This document shows, piece after piece, positions 39,511-48,793 of a DNA stretch of 64,000 bases (its first letter is position 1; each line of letters begins with the position of its first letter). The position numbers and the translations under genes were made by a program. Source of the stretch: Eubacteriales Family XIII. Incertae Sedis bacterium (GTDB lineage Bacteria > Bacillota > Clostridia > Peptostreptococcales > Anaerovoracaceae); NCBI GenBank assembly GCA_031261345.1, contig JAISKC010000086.1, positions 1-64,000 of the forward strand. The letters run 5' to 3'. The notes beneath the pieces are model-generated. The model worked only from the letters and a program-made list of their open reading frames with translations, did no database searches and was not told the DNA's origin.

Positions 39511-41070
39511 TTGAAAGTGGCAGATGATACGATAAAGATAAAAATTGCGGGTGGCGATAGGGTAATTGAGGCAAGTCAGGGGGCGAATCTCCTGACTTGT
39601 CTTCAGGAGAACGGCATTCCTGTTGCGGCGGATTGCGGTGGCCGCGGTCAGTGCGGGAAGTGTTTGGTGCGGGTGGCGCCGATTGCTGACGAGGGAGTAA
39701 TTGCAGGGATTCCTCTCCGCCTCGCTTGCACCTATAGGGTAACTAAGGACATTTGCGTGCTTGTTCCGGAGCCTCGTGAGGACGATATTGTTGTAACGGG
39801 GTTCAGTCTGAAGGACATCGCTTCTTATTTGGGGAGTAAGGATAGTAATAAGGATGGGAATTTGGGGGTTGCTGTTGATGTCGGGACTACTACCATTTTT
39901 GTCAAATTAATCGATTTGACTGATGGCCGAGAGCTTGCCTCCAAGGGATTTTCGAATCCTCAGAGGGCCTTTGGTGCTGACGTAATTTCTCGCATAGAGA
40001 AGTCCAAAGATGATGCCGGTGAGTTGTCCAAAATCATCACGGAAAAGATTGATTCTGAGATTGCCGATCTCTTGGCTGAAACCGTTACGTCCAAAACGTC
40101 TGTGAAGAGGATTGTCATTTCAGGTAACACCGCTATGACGTATATTCTTCTGGGGCTCAGGTGTGCATCGCTTGCCGACGCACCTTTTGTACCCGAATAT
40201 GAAATCGGGGATAAGTATAATTATGCAGAGATATTCAAGACTGACACGCTTGATTGTGAGTGCATCGTTGTTCCGTTTGCGTCGTCTTTCATCGGCGGAG
40301 ATGTGCTCTCTGGATTGGTTTATATTGATGAAGTGGTCTGTCCTGTAGGGGAATTTATGCTGATGGATTTGGGGACTAATGGGGAGATTGTTTATTCTGC
40401 CGAAGGGAAAACTATGATGACGAGTGCTGCTGCGGGGCCCGCTCTTGAGGGGGGATATATCAGCTGTGGTATGAGTGCGGTGCCGGGGGCTATTTATTCT
40501 GTGGCGAGAGCGAAAGTGGATTGCCGCGCTTCGCTCGCAATGACGACGGAAGAAAGGTTTGCTGTTGAGGTGATTGGGAGTGTCAAGGCGGAAGGGCTTT
40601 GTGGTTCCGGTATTATAGACCTTATGGCTTGTCTGCTTAGAGGCGGGAGCCTGACAAAAGGTGGTTCCTTTGCTAGTTCAGTCAGCAGTAATGGCGTCAG
40701 CGTGAGTGAAGATATTAGGTTGCTTCAGGAGGATGTGAGAGAATTTCAACTTGCAAAATCGGCAATCAGATCCGGTGCTGAAATTCTCATCAGGGAAAAT
40801 GACGGCAAGCTGCCCGAGAGACTCTATATTTCCGGTGGCTTTGGACTCAATTTGAATATTGATAATGCGCAGACCGTCGGTCTTCTACCGGAGGTCTCGA
40901 AAGAGAATATAGTATTCATCGGAAACAGCTCGATTGAGGGGGCGGCTCTCATTTGCCAGAAGCCTGAACTTTTAGAGAGAGTCAAAGAGATTGCGAAGGA
41001 CGGTATTAGTCTAAACCTCGCCGAGCAGGAGGATTTCGAAGATAAATTTGTAGAAAATATTACGTTTTGA
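39511..41070 (+). CDS. RACo-like 2Fe-2S/ASKHA protein (DUF4445)
   Basis: A 519-residue protein. The N-terminal plant-type 2Fe-2S domain (about residues 8-90) shows ADCGGRGQCGKCLVRV...LACTY, with the four cysteines of C-x5-C-x2-C...C. A long linker leads to an actin/Hsp70-like domain of the RACo/DUF4445 type (VAVDVGTTTIFVKLIDL, FGADVISRIEK, LMDLGTNGEIVY, ISGGFGLN). RACo proteins reactivate corrinoid proteins by ATP-dependent reduction; no methyltransferase or corrinoid gene is adjacent, so the partner is unknown. A palindromic element (40517-40545) is translated in frame as DCRASLAMT. The start is a TTG after AGAAAGAGAG. Confidence 0.87.
   Translation: MKVADDTIKIKIAGGDRVIEASQGANLLTCLQENGIPVAADCGGRGQCGKCLVRVAPIADEGVIAGIPLRLACTYRVTKDICVLVPEPREDDIVVTGFSLKDIASYLGSKDSNKDGNLGVAVDVGTTTIFVKLIDLTDGRELASKGFSNPQRAFGADVISRIEKSKDDAGELSKIITEKIDSEIADLLAETVTSKTSVKRIVISGNTAMTYILLGLRCASLADAPFVPEYEIGDKYNYAEIFKTDTLDCECIVVPFASSFIGGDVLSGLVYIDEVVCPVGEFMLMDLGTNGEIVYSAEGKTMMTSAAAGPALEGGYISCGMSAVPGAIYSVARAKVDCRASLAMTTEERFAVEVIGSVKAEGLCGSGIIDLMACLLRGGSLTKGGSFASSVSSNGVSVSEDIRLLQEDVREFQLAKSAIRSGAEILIRENDGKLPERLYISGGFGLNLNIDNAQTVGLLPEVSKENIVFIGNSSIEGAALICQKPELLERVKEIAKDGISLNLAEQEDFEDKFVENITF
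40517..40545 (+). repeat. Palindromic element inside the RACo-like gene
   Basis: GGATTGCCGCGC-TTCGCTCGCAATGACG, differing from the intergenic element before pglX-C by about one base, translated as DCRASLAMT at about residues 336-345, in a loop of the ASKHA domain. Confidence 0.88.
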
Positions 41071-41072
41071 TA

Positions 41073-41101
41073 TTGCATATATATGCATGCTAATGTATAA
41101 T
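41073..41101 (+). promoter_or_regulatory. Promoter for carAB
   Basis: -35 TTGCAT (41073-41078), 17-bp spacer, -10 TATAAT (41096-41101). The palindrome TGCATATATATGCA (41074-41087) overlaps the -35. No PyrR-type attenuator was recognised in the 50-nt leader. Confidence 0.6.
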
Positions 41102-41153
41102 TATGCAAGTTGTAAATTATGACGGTGATGGGAAGATGAAAGGCTGATTTTTT

Positions 41154-42230
41154 ATGGATGGACTACTTTATTTGGAAGATGGAACAGTTTTTAGGGGGAA
41201 AGGCTTCGGCTACCAGACTACCAATGTCGGGGAACTCGTTTTCAATACATCTATGACTGGCTATCAGGGGATTCTCACCGACCCATCTTACAAGGGGCAA
41301 ATTATCAATATGACATATCCGCTCATAGGCAACTACGGCGTCAGCGAGATAGATTATCAGTCGAAGAAAATTCACGCATTTGGTTTTTCGGTCAGAGACA
41401 TTTCTTTCAGACCTTCGAACAGGCACAGCGAAATGAGCATCTCCGAATGGCTCGAATTCCAGAAGATTCCTGGTATATACAATGTAGACACTCGCCTCAT
41501 TACTAAGGCGGTCAGAAATGAGGGAACCATCAAGTGTGTCATCAGCACGGAGGGAATCAGCAAGGCCGAGGCGGTATCGCTCATAGATAAGGAAGAGCTC
41601 AGGACCGACTATATGAGGGACGTCGGCACGGACGAGGTGCTACATTTTCAGGGGACCGGCCAAAGGGTTGCGGTAATGGATTTCGGCATCAAGAGAAACA
41701 TTTTGACTGGGCTGACGGATCGAGGCTGCGATGTCTACCTGTTCCCATATAGTGCGACGGCGGAGGAAATCATGGCGGTGAATCCCGACGGACTGTTCCT
41801 TTCAAACGGCCCCGGGGATCCCGAGGCCTGCACAAACGGCATCGAAGTTACTAAGAAGCTCTTTCCAAAATTGCCGACTTTTGGGATATGCATGGGCCAT
41901 CAGGTGCTCGCACTCGCGGCGGGAGGCAAGACATACAAGCTCAAGTTTGGGCACAGAGGGGCAAACCACGGAGTCATCGACCTCGAAACGGACAGATCGG
42001 CAATCACCTCGCAAAATCACAGCTTCGCGGTGGCGGAGGAAGGACTTTCGGACATCGGCATGAAAGTTACGCACCTGAATCTCAACGACGGGACAATCGA
42101 GGGTATCAGACACAACAGCTTGCCTGTATTTTCGGTGCAATATCATCCGGAGGGATCGCCGGGGCCCAACGACTCAAATTATCTGTTTGATCGCTTTGTA
42201 GAAATGATAGGAAATAGCAAAAATGCCTAA
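41154..42230 (+). CDS. carA: Carbamoyl-phosphate synthase small (glutaminase) subunit
   Basis: Hydrolyses glutamine and passes ammonia to CarB for carbamoyl phosphate (pyrimidine and arginine synthesis). The N-terminal CPSase_sm domain starts LYLEDGTVFRGKGFG. A class I glutamine amidotransferase domain shows LSNGPGDPEA and TFGICMGHQVL with the catalytic Cys246, and the His-Glu pair in YHPEGSPG. 358 aa, standard length. Its stop overlaps the carB start by 8 nt. Confidence 0.97.
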   Translation: MDGLLYLEDGTVFRGKGFGYQTTNVGELVFNTSMTGYQGILTDPSYKGQIINMTYPLIGNYGVSEIDYQSKKIHAFGFSVRDISFRPSNRHSEMSISEWLEFQKIPGIYNVDTRLITKAVRNEGTIKCVISTEGISKAEAVSLIDKEELRTDYMRDVGTDEVLHFQGTGQRVAVMDFGIKRNILTGLTDRGCDVYLFPYSATAEEIMAVNPDGLFLSNGPGDPEACTNGIEVTKKLFPKLPTFGICMGHQVLALAAGGKTYKLKFGHRGANHGVIDLETDRSAITSQNHSFAVAEEGLSDIGMKVTHLNLNDGTIEGIRHNSLPVFSVQYHPEGSPGPNDSNYLFDRFVEMIGNSKNA

Positions 42231-45200
42231 AAAAGACAATCTGAAAAAAGTAATTATGATCGGTTCCGGCCCCATTATCATCGGACAGGCCGCCGAATTT
42301 GACTATGCGGGCACTCAGGCCTGCAAGGCCATCAGGGAGGAAGGCATCGAGTGCATTCTCGTCAACAGCAATCCCGCGACCATCATGACGGACGCCGGCA
42401 TCGCCGACAAGGTCTACATGGAGCCGCTCACGAAGGAGGCCGTGACAGCCGTCATCGAGAGGGAAAGACCGCAGGGAATTCTCGCAGGTTTCGGCGGACA
42501 GACGGGACTCAATCTTGCGATGGCCTTGGACGACGACGGCACTCTCGCAAAATATGGCGTCGAGCTTCTCGGAATCAAGAAGAGCAGTATCACGCGCGCC
42601 GAGGACAGGGACGAGTTCAAAACCCTCATGAACGAGATTGGCGAGCCGATACCCCAGAGCATCATCGCGACTACGCTCCGTGAGTGCAAGACCTTTGTGG
42701 AAGAGGTGGGTTATCCGGTAATAATCAGGCCTGCCTACACGCTCGGCGGCACGGGAGGTGGTATCGCGACCAGTGAGGCGGAGCTGAACACTTACGTAAC
42801 GAGCGGTATTGAAAACTCTGCGATCGGGCAGATTCTTTTGGAGGAATCCGTTGCCGGTTGGAAGGAAATCGAATACGAAGTCATGCGCGACGCGAAGGAC
42901 AACTGTATCACTATATGCGGTATGGAAAACTTCGATCCGGTCGGCGTGCACACGGGCGACAGCATCGTTGTAGCTCCGATTCAGACACTCAGGGACGAAG
43001 AATATCAAATGCTCCGTGACGCTTCTTTGAAGATAATTCGAAGTCTCGACATCGAGGGTGGTTGCAACGTGCAGTTCGCCTTGGATCCCGATACGGGAAA
43101 ATACATAGTAATAGAAGTAAATCCGAGGGTGAGCCGAAGCTCGGCCTTGGCTTCAAAGGCGGCAGGCTATCCCATAGCGAAACTCGCCGCAAAGATAGCA
43201 CTCGGCTATAGTCTCGACGAACTGAAAAATTACGTAACGGAAAAAACCAGTGCTTGCTTTGAGCCGACGCTTGATTACTGCGTGGTGAAATTCCCCAAGT
43301 GGCCGTTTGACAAATTCAAGACGGCTTCGAGGAAACTCGGGACGCAGATGAAGGCCACGGGCGAGGTCATGAGCATCTCTCGAACCTTCGAGAGCGCTTT
43401 GCTCAAAGCTATCACATCGCTGGAAATCAAGCTCGACGGGCTCAGGGTGCCGGAAATAATCGCCCTTTCGGACGAGGAACTTTTCGTCAAAATAGAGGCC
43501 AGAGACGACGAGAGACTGTTTGCTCTCGCCGAGGCTCTGAGGCGTGGGGCGGCAACGGGTGCTCGCGAAGATGATACAAACAAATTCAGTATCGTGAGTC
43601 TCAACAAACTCACGAAGGTGGACAAGTGGTTTCTCGGCAAACTCTATCGCATAGTCAAGATGGAGCGGACGCTCAGCGAAAACGCTCTCACAAAAGAGAT
43701 ACTCTATGAGGCTGAGGAAATCGGCTTTGTGGACAAGGAAATTCTTGAGCTTTCGGGTGCGGATAGAAGTATTTTGACCGACATCAGGGTCTACAACGAC
43801 ATCTTCCCTGTCTACAAAATGGTTGACACCTGCGGCGGCGAGTTTGAGGCGAAGACCCCCTATTATTACTCGTGTTTCGACACGGACGACGAGAGCCGTA
43901 TTTCGGACGACGAGAAGATACTCGTCATCGGCTCGGGTCCTATTCGCATCGGTCAGGGTATCGAGTTTGATTACTGCTGCGTGCAGGGCGTTTGGGCTAT
44001 CAAGGACCTTGGCTACGAGGCTATCATCATCAACAACAATCCCGAGACGGTCAGCACGGATTTTGACACCTCGGACAAGCTATATTTCGAGGCGCTTCAT
44101 ATCGACGATGTGATGAATCTCATCAAGAAGGAGCGACCGCTCGGCGTCATCATTCAGTTTGGCGGCCAGACCTCTCTCAATCTCGCGGAGCAGCTTTCGG
44201 CGAGGGGTATCAATCTCCTCGGCACCTCGTTTTCGAGTATCGACCTTGCGGAGGACAGGCAGAAATTCAACGATCTTCTCGCGGGGCTCGGCATCGCCAC
44301 ACCTCCTGGTTACTCCGTTACTACCAAAGAGGCTGCGTTTTCTGTAGTGCAGAAACTCGGCTATCCGTTGGTCGTCAGGCCCTCCTACGTCATCGGCGGC
44401 AGGGCGATGCAGGTCGTCTATTCGGACGCGGAGCTTCAGGAATATCTTGAGGAGGCGGTGCTCGTTTCGCATGAACAACCCGTGCTCATCGACAAATATA
44501 TTTTCGGTAAGGAGATCGAAGTTGACGCGATTTCTGACGGCGAGGACATCCTCATTCCGGGGATAATGGAGCATGTCGAGCGGACGGGCGTCCATTCGGG
44601 CGACAGCATCAGCGTCTATCCACCGCACACGATTTCAAACGAGGTGGCCGATATCCTCATCGATTACACGAACAGAATCACAAGGGCGCTCGGAGTAATA
44701 GGGCTGGTGAACGTCCAATATGCTTTCGACGGCGAGAAGGTCTACGTGATTGAGGTCAATCCGCGTGCGTCGCGTACCGTGCCAATCATATCAAAGGTGA
44801 CGGGCGTGCCGATGGTGAAATTGGCGGTCGCTTCCATGCTCGGTTTCAAACTGAAGGATAGCGAATACGGTATCGGACTCTACAAAAAGATGAAGTTGAC
44901 GGCGGTCAAAGTGCCTGTTTTCTCAGGTGCGAAACTCACGGACGTTGACATCGCACTCGGCCCCGAAATGAAGTCTACGGGTGAGGTGCTCGGCATTGAT
45001 GTGGATTACAAAAGGGCCTGTTACAAGGGCTTCCTCGCCTCTGGCGTCCATATTCCCACATCGGGCGGACTCTATGTGAGTTTGCGCGACCCTGACAAGA
45101 ATGACTATTCACTCGATATAATAAAGGAGTATATAAAGGAAGACTTCAAGCTATACACGTCTCCTGGCACGACGACTTTCCTCAGAGAACATGGCGTGGA

Positions 45201-45462
45201 ATGTGAGCCTATTTCCGGCACCAAGGCGAAGGAACTAATAGCGGACGGCGTGATAAACGCCGTGCTCAATGTGCCGCGCCTCGCGAATATCGTAGGGGAA
45301 TACTCATTTGAAATCAGGCGCTATGCCATCGAGAGAAATCTGCCGGTGCTCACCTGCGTGGACACAGCGGAAGCCTTCCTCATGGCACTTCGCATCAAGA
45401 AAAACGGAGATGTCCCAACCTACAAGACCCTTGAGGAGTGGACGAACCTAATGTCAGGTTAG
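42223..45462 (+). CDS. carB: Carbamoyl-phosphate synthase large subunit
   Basis: ATP-dependent synthesis of carbamoyl phosphate from bicarbonate and ammonia. The 1079 residues hold two homologous ATP-grasp halves, each starting with a GSGP[I]xIGQ nucleotide loop (IGSGPIIIGQAAEFDYAG near residue 12; VIGSGPIRIGQGIEFDY near 568). A C-terminal MGS-like allosteric domain follows (about 940-1079). Its 3' end overlaps the convergent DUF234 ATPase gene by 4 bp. Confidence 0.98.
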   Translation: MPKKDNLKKVIMIGSGPIIIGQAAEFDYAGTQACKAIREEGIECILVNSNPATIMTDAGIADKVYMEPLTKEAVTAVIERERPQGILAGFGGQTGLNLAMALDDDGTLAKYGVELLGIKKSSITRAEDRDEFKTLMNEIGEPIPQSIIATTLRECKTFVEEVGYPVIIRPAYTLGGTGGGIATSEAELNTYVTSGIENSAIGQILLEESVAGWKEIEYEVMRDAKDNCITICGMENFDPVGVHTGDSIVVAPIQTLRDEEYQMLRDASLKIIRSLDIEGGCNVQFALDPDTGKYIVIEVNPRVSRSSALASKAAGYPIAKLAAKIALGYSLDELKNYVTEKTSACFEPTLDYCVVKFPKWPFDKFKTASRKLGTQMKATGEVMSISRTFESALLKAITSLEIKLDGLRVPEIIALSDEELFVKIEARDDERLFALAEALRRGAATGAREDDTNKFSIVSLNKLTKVDKWFLGKLYRIVKMERTLSENALTKEILYEAEEIGFVDKEILELSGADRSILTDIRVYNDIFPVYKMVDTCGGEFEAKTPYYYSCFDTDDESRISDDEKILVIGSGPIRIGQGIEFDYCCVQGVWAIKDLGYEAIIINNNPETVSTDFDTSDKLYFEALHIDDVMNLIKKERPLGVIIQFGGQTSLNLAEQLSARGINLLGTSFSSIDLAEDRQKFNDLLAGLGIATPPGYSVTTKEAAFSVVQKLGYPLVVRPSYVIGGRAMQVVYSDAELQEYLEEAVLVSHEQPVLIDKYIFGKEIEVDAISDGEDILIPGIMEHVERTGVHSGDSISVYPPHTISNEVADILIDYTNRITRALGVIGLVNVQYAFDGEKVYVIEVNPRASRTVPIISKVTGVPMVKLAVASMLGFKLKDSEYGIGLYKKMKLTAVKVPVFSGAKLTDVDIALGPEMKSTGEVLGIDVDYKRACYKGFLASGVHIPTSGGLYVSLRDPDKNDYSLDIIKEYIKEDFKLYTSPGTTTFLREHGVECEPISGTKAKELIADGVINAVLNVPRLANIVGEYSFEIRRYAIERNLPVLTCVDTAEAFLMALRIKKNGDVPTYKTLEEWTNLMSG

Positions 45463-46871
45463 AACAAGTCGTCCAATGTGATTTCTGATTGAATGTTATT
45501 GCGATAGGCGTTGTTTGTCAGCCCATAGGTCGTGATCATCGTTTGATGCAAGGCACTCTTTGTGCCAGTCTCGAGGCGAAAGGCGTTTTGTCTTCGAGTG
45601 AAGTTTTCATCATCGTTCTTGCTTATTGTATATTTCTCTACCGAGTACTTTATTTCGCAAAGATTGATAACACCGTCTTTGCGGTCAATAATCATATCAA
45701 TTTGTGCAGATGGATGCGCATCCTTGCTACGCCAAGAATAGATATTTGATGATACGCCACTGATTCCCAGTTTGAATTTTATCTGTTCCGCATGAGCGAT
45801 GCAGACACGTTCAAATGCATAGCCGCACCATGCTCGGTGTGCAGGGTCTAGTAGGTAGGTTGTCCAAAAATGCTCATCATGTCCTTTGTTATTCTCGATG
45901 TATTTTAGGTAGAACAGGCTGAAAAAATCAATCAGCCTATAATATTCCCCATTGCGCCGCTTATTGTAGTCGTTTTGACTTTCGATGAAACCACATTGTT
46001 CTAAGTCATTGAGAACCTTTGTCAAGCCTCCACCGTCAGGAATACCGCTTTGATGTGTGATTTCCTGCCTTGTCAGTCCATTGTTTTTTTCACTGAGTAG
46101 TCTGACAATCTTGATGTGATTTTCGGAATGACGGAACAGTGAGTGATAAAGTCTATTAAACTCTCCAGCAAGGGCTGCGGTTTTTGAAAAGAGTAGCATG
46201 TCAACATTTTGATTGAGGCCATACATGCTATTCATTCGGCTCATATAATATGGAATACCGCCAAAAATCATATACGACTCGGCGATTTGGTATCGGTTAA
46301 ATACTATGCCTTTACTTCGGTAATATTCTTCACATTCATGAAGTGTGAATGGCTTCAAGGCAATTTGCTCGGTGATTCTGTTGTGGAGTCCCCCGTAGTT
46401 GTCGATGAGATTGCTGATCATCCACGAGGTAGCTGAACCGCATACAATCAACAAAATATCCGGTCTTGAGGATGCAAAGCTATTCCAGAAATGCTCGAAT
46501 GCAGGAAGAAATCCTGATTTTGGTGTATCGAGCCAAGGGAGTTCATCAATAAAAACAACTTTCTTTTCCCTTGTATGTTGTGCCTTTATTAGACGCTCAA
46601 GTTGCACAAATGCCTCCAACCAATTTTTTGATGCAGAGAAATCTCCTTCAAAATGCTCTTGCAAGGCAAAATGAAAATTTTGCAATTGCGTTTGCATTTT
46701 TTCATCTGCCATCCCCGACACATAAAAGGTGAATCTATTGTTGAAAAACTCCTTGATTAGATATGTTTTCCCTATTCGCCTACGCCCATATACCGCAACA
46801 AAATCCGAATGATTTGCTTCATAGCACTTTTTTAATAATTCTTGCTCAGGTTGTCGTCCAATGATATTCAT
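45459..46871 (-). CDS. Archaeal-type ATPase with DUF234 domain
   Basis: A 470-residue STAND-like ATPase. Walker A GRRRIGKT lies at about residue 30 with the family start FVAVYGRRRIGKTYLIKEFF, Walker B-like VVFIDELPW follows, then CGSATSWM. A winged helix comes next (ENHIKIVRLLSEKNNGLTRQEITHQSG), then a C-terminal DUF234/PDDEXK-like domain (IDMIIDRKDGVINLCEIKYS). These lone ATPases are frequent accessory genes with unknown function; a defence or mobile-element role has been proposed. Two 16-bp-arm palindromes surround its promoter. Ribosome binding site AAGGAGG. Confidence 0.88.
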   Translation of the reverse strand: MNIIGRQPEQELLKKCYEANHSDFVAVYGRRRIGKTYLIKEFFNNRFTFYVSGMADEKMQTQLQNFHFALQEHFEGDFSASKNWLEAFVQLERLIKAQHTREKKVVFIDELPWLDTPKSGFLPAFEHFWNSFASSRPDILLIVCGSATSWMISNLIDNYGGLHNRITEQIALKPFTLHECEEYYRSKGIVFNRYQIAESYMIFGGIPYYMSRMNSMYGLNQNVDMLLFSKTAALAGEFNRLYHSLFRHSENHIKIVRLLSEKNNGLTRQEITHQSGIPDGGGLTKVLNDLEQCGFIESQNDYNKRRNGEYYRLIDFFSLFYLKYIENNKGHDEHFWTTYLLDPAHRAWCGYAFERVCIAHAEQIKFKLGISGVSSNIYSWRSKDAHPSAQIDMIIDRKDGVINLCEIKYSVEKYTISKNDDENFTRRQNAFRLETGTKSALHQTMITTYGLTNNAYRNNIQSEITLDDLF

Positions 46872-46884
46872 TCTGCCTCCTTGT

Positions 46885-47038
46885 ATAACTCGCTGAAATA
46901 TACAATATAGAGACTATTTCAGCGAGCTATCTATGAATATTATAACCGAATATCAAGTAATAGCAAGCGAATATTGAAATATATCTATGTTTATAGCTCG
47001 CTGAAATATGCATAAAATAGGCTATTCCAGCGAGTTAT
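46885..47038. repeat. Two copies of a CTCGCTGAAATA inverted repeat around the ATPase promoter
   Basis: Copy 1: ATAACTCGCTGAAATA (46885-46900) with the inverted partner TATTTCAGCGAGCTAT (46915-46930). Copy 2: ATAGCTCGCTGAAATA (46993-47008) with TATTCCAGCGAGTTAT (47023-47038). Copy spacing is 108 bp and the inner gaps are both 14 bp. Copy 1 falls in the leader of the ATPase mRNA, right next to its Shine-Dalgarno; copy 2 is upstream of its promoter. Confidence 0.9.
46939..46966 (-). promoter_or_regulatory. Promoter for the DUF234 ATPase
   Basis: Minus strand: -35 TTGCTA (46961-46966), 16-bp spacer, -10 TATAAT (46939-46944). It sits between the two inverted repeats. Confidence 0.6.
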
Positions 47039-47082
47039 ATATGATGAAGTTTGCCGTATTCGATAGGGTACGCAGGAATGTT

Positions 47083-47298
47083 TTATTGACTTTGTTCTTC
47101 TGGCGGAATGAACTCAAGTAAATCTTCTATTTTGCAGTTGAATAATTGGCATAGAGCATCGATTGTGTTTGTGGAAATAGACTCGCCAGATAGAATGCGA
47201 GTAACGGTAGCACTACCAATACCACCTTTTTCACGTAACGTGTAGGTGGTAGCATTTTCTTTTTTCATTAATATCATTAGTGGTTCGTATGAAATCAT
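47083..47298 (-). CDS. Small XRE (YozG-like) transcriptional regulator
   Basis: A 71-residue helix-turn-helix protein of the YozG/HTH_26 group (MISYEPLMILMKKEN, GSATVTRILSGESISTNTIDALCQLFNCKIEDLLEF). It consists almost entirely of the DNA-binding domain. Divergent from the surface protein gene at 47467, which has two TTGACATG words in its upstream region, so local regulation is plausible. Confidence 0.85.
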   Translation of the reverse strand: MISYEPLMILMKKENATTYTLREKGGIGSATVTRILSGESISTNTIDALCQLFNCKIEDLLEFIPPEEQSQ

Positions 47299-47380
47299 TT
47301 TGCCCTAGTCGCTCTCCTGTTAGTCTTTCTTATTTGTTAGACAAAAAATGCTTGCAATATATATATAGTATGTCCTATAA

Positions 47381-47414
47381 TTGACATGCAACGTTATGGC
47401 AAATATTTGACATG
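47381..47414 (+). promoter_or_regulatory. Two TTGACATG words upstream of the surface-protein gene
   Basis: TTGACATG occurs at 47381-47388 and 47407-47414, 26 bp apart. Either may be a -35, but the matching -10 boxes are poor (for example TATTTG at 47404), so an activator- or repressor-dependent promoter is possible. Confidence 0.35.
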
Positions 47415-47466
47415 AAATAAAACAAGTGAAATGTTTTAAGTTTCTAATTTTGAAGGGAGAGAAATT

Positions 47467-48771
47467 ATGAAGAGCTATAGTTCAAATTTGAGAAAAGGGC
47501 TGGTAACATTCGTGGCCATTGCTTTGGTGATGGCATCTGTTCTTACCGTGATTCCTACGGGAGTATATGCGGAGGGTGATGCAGATGTAGATACTTTGGT
47601 AGCTGTTAGTGAGGAAGATACAAGTGTTGAACCTTTTGCAGAGGAGGGAGCAACAATTTCAGGCGTTGTCACCAATCCGAGTGAAGGTTTACAAATGTTC
47701 CTCTCGCGTAAGGAAGGCGTTGGGACATCTAATATTGTAGTAAACTATAATGCTCAGACTGGTGCATTTAGTTTTCAGGATGTATCGGTGGGTACTTATG
47801 TAATAAAATTTTTCGATTCTAGTGTTCCTTCGCAGTATTATTCCGAATCGGGAGCAGGTGCTAGCTATTATGAAGCGACGCTAATTACCGTTTCTGAGTC
47901 AAAAAAGGTAATTCAATTATCGCCCATAAAAATTCTTAAAGGTGGTACACTCTCAGGTAATGTTATTGCTCCTGCTATTGCAAATGTACATGTTTCGTTT
48001 GCGGTATATCAAAATGTTGATCCGGTACAAGTACCGAACTGGAACGAACAGCCAGTGAGTGGTGGAATCGTAGAAGAGGATGGAACGTTTACAACATCAA
48101 GATTAGATAGTCATGGTCTTCTGCCTAAGAGTTACTATCGTGTATATTTTCGTGCATACACATTAGATGCTGATAATAACATGAAATATGTTGCTGCTGA
48201 ATGGTACGACGATGTTTTTGACGCAAAGGACGCAACTCCTGTGACAATAAAAGAGAAGCAGACGACAACTATAAATGCGGACCTCACAAACGCTCCGGCA
48301 GTTGAGAACCCTGAAAACCCAACTGAGCCTACTGCACCGGCGGTAGCACTTGAACCAGCACCAAAACCAGAAATCACATTCCCTGCACAGAATGGGGTAG
48401 CAAAGTATTACAAGAGTGGTGGCGTTGACTTTGTTATCCATATCGACAGGCCATTATCTTTATACGATGCTGCGAGGGGTATCACATTCAATGGGAGTGT
48501 GCTTGACGAGAAGCATTACAAGGTTGAAGAGGGTAGTACGGTTGTTACGATATTCGATTCGTATCTCAAGACACTGCCTGTCGGAAACTACAGTGTGATA
48601 GTTCCGTATACAGATGGACAAGATGTTTCATTGACGTTCGAAATTGCTAAGGGACAACCCACTACCGGAGACAGCTCGAACATGATTCCGTTTATGATTT
48701 TGATAGGTGCAGCTTTCACAGGCCTTGCAGTGACGTTGGGTCTACGAATAAGGAAGCCTGTTAAATCATAA
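47467..48771 (+). CDS. Sortase-anchored surface protein
   Basis: A 434-residue protein. Signal peptide 1-35 (AIALVMASVLTVIPTGVYA) is followed by two prealbumin-like/CnaB-type beta domains (ATISGVVTNPSEGLQMFL, GTLSGNVIAPAIANVHVSF), a Pro/Glu/Ala-rich linker (ENPENPTEPTAPAVALEPAPKPE) and a further beta domain. The C-terminal sorting signal QPTTG is at about 397-401, followed by a hydrophobic segment (MIPFMILIGAAFTGLAVTLGL) and a positively charged RIRKPVKS tail. It is probably linked to peptidoglycan by a sortase not in this window. Confidence 0.87.
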   Translation: MKSYSSNLRKGLVTFVAIALVMASVLTVIPTGVYAEGDADVDTLVAVSEEDTSVEPFAEEGATISGVVTNPSEGLQMFLSRKEGVGTSNIVVNYNAQTGAFSFQDVSVGTYVIKFFDSSVPSQYYSESGAGASYYEATLITVSESKKVIQLSPIKILKGGTLSGNVIAPAIANVHVSFAVYQNVDPVQVPNWNEQPVSGGIVEEDGTFTTSRLDSHGLLPKSYYRVYFRAYTLDADNNMKYVAAEWYDDVFDAKDATPVTIKEKQTTTINADLTNAPAVENPENPTEPTAPAVALEPAPKPEITFPAQNGVAKYYKSGGVDFVIHIDRPLSLYDAARGITFNGSVLDEKHYKVEEGSTVVTIFDSYLKTLPVGNYSVIVPYTDGQDVSLTFEIAKGQPTTGDSSNMIPFMILIGAAFTGLAVTLGLRIRKPVKS

Positions 48772-48793
48772 ATTAGTTGAGAGGGAAGAGAAA

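Noticed and set aside
41102-41153. PyrR attenuator before carA
   Set aside because: The leader is about 50 nt with no hairpin pair or T tract.
46885-47038. Inverted repeats considered as ends of an insertion sequence
   Set aside because: No transposase lies between or beside them, and the two copies surround a promoter rather than a gene.
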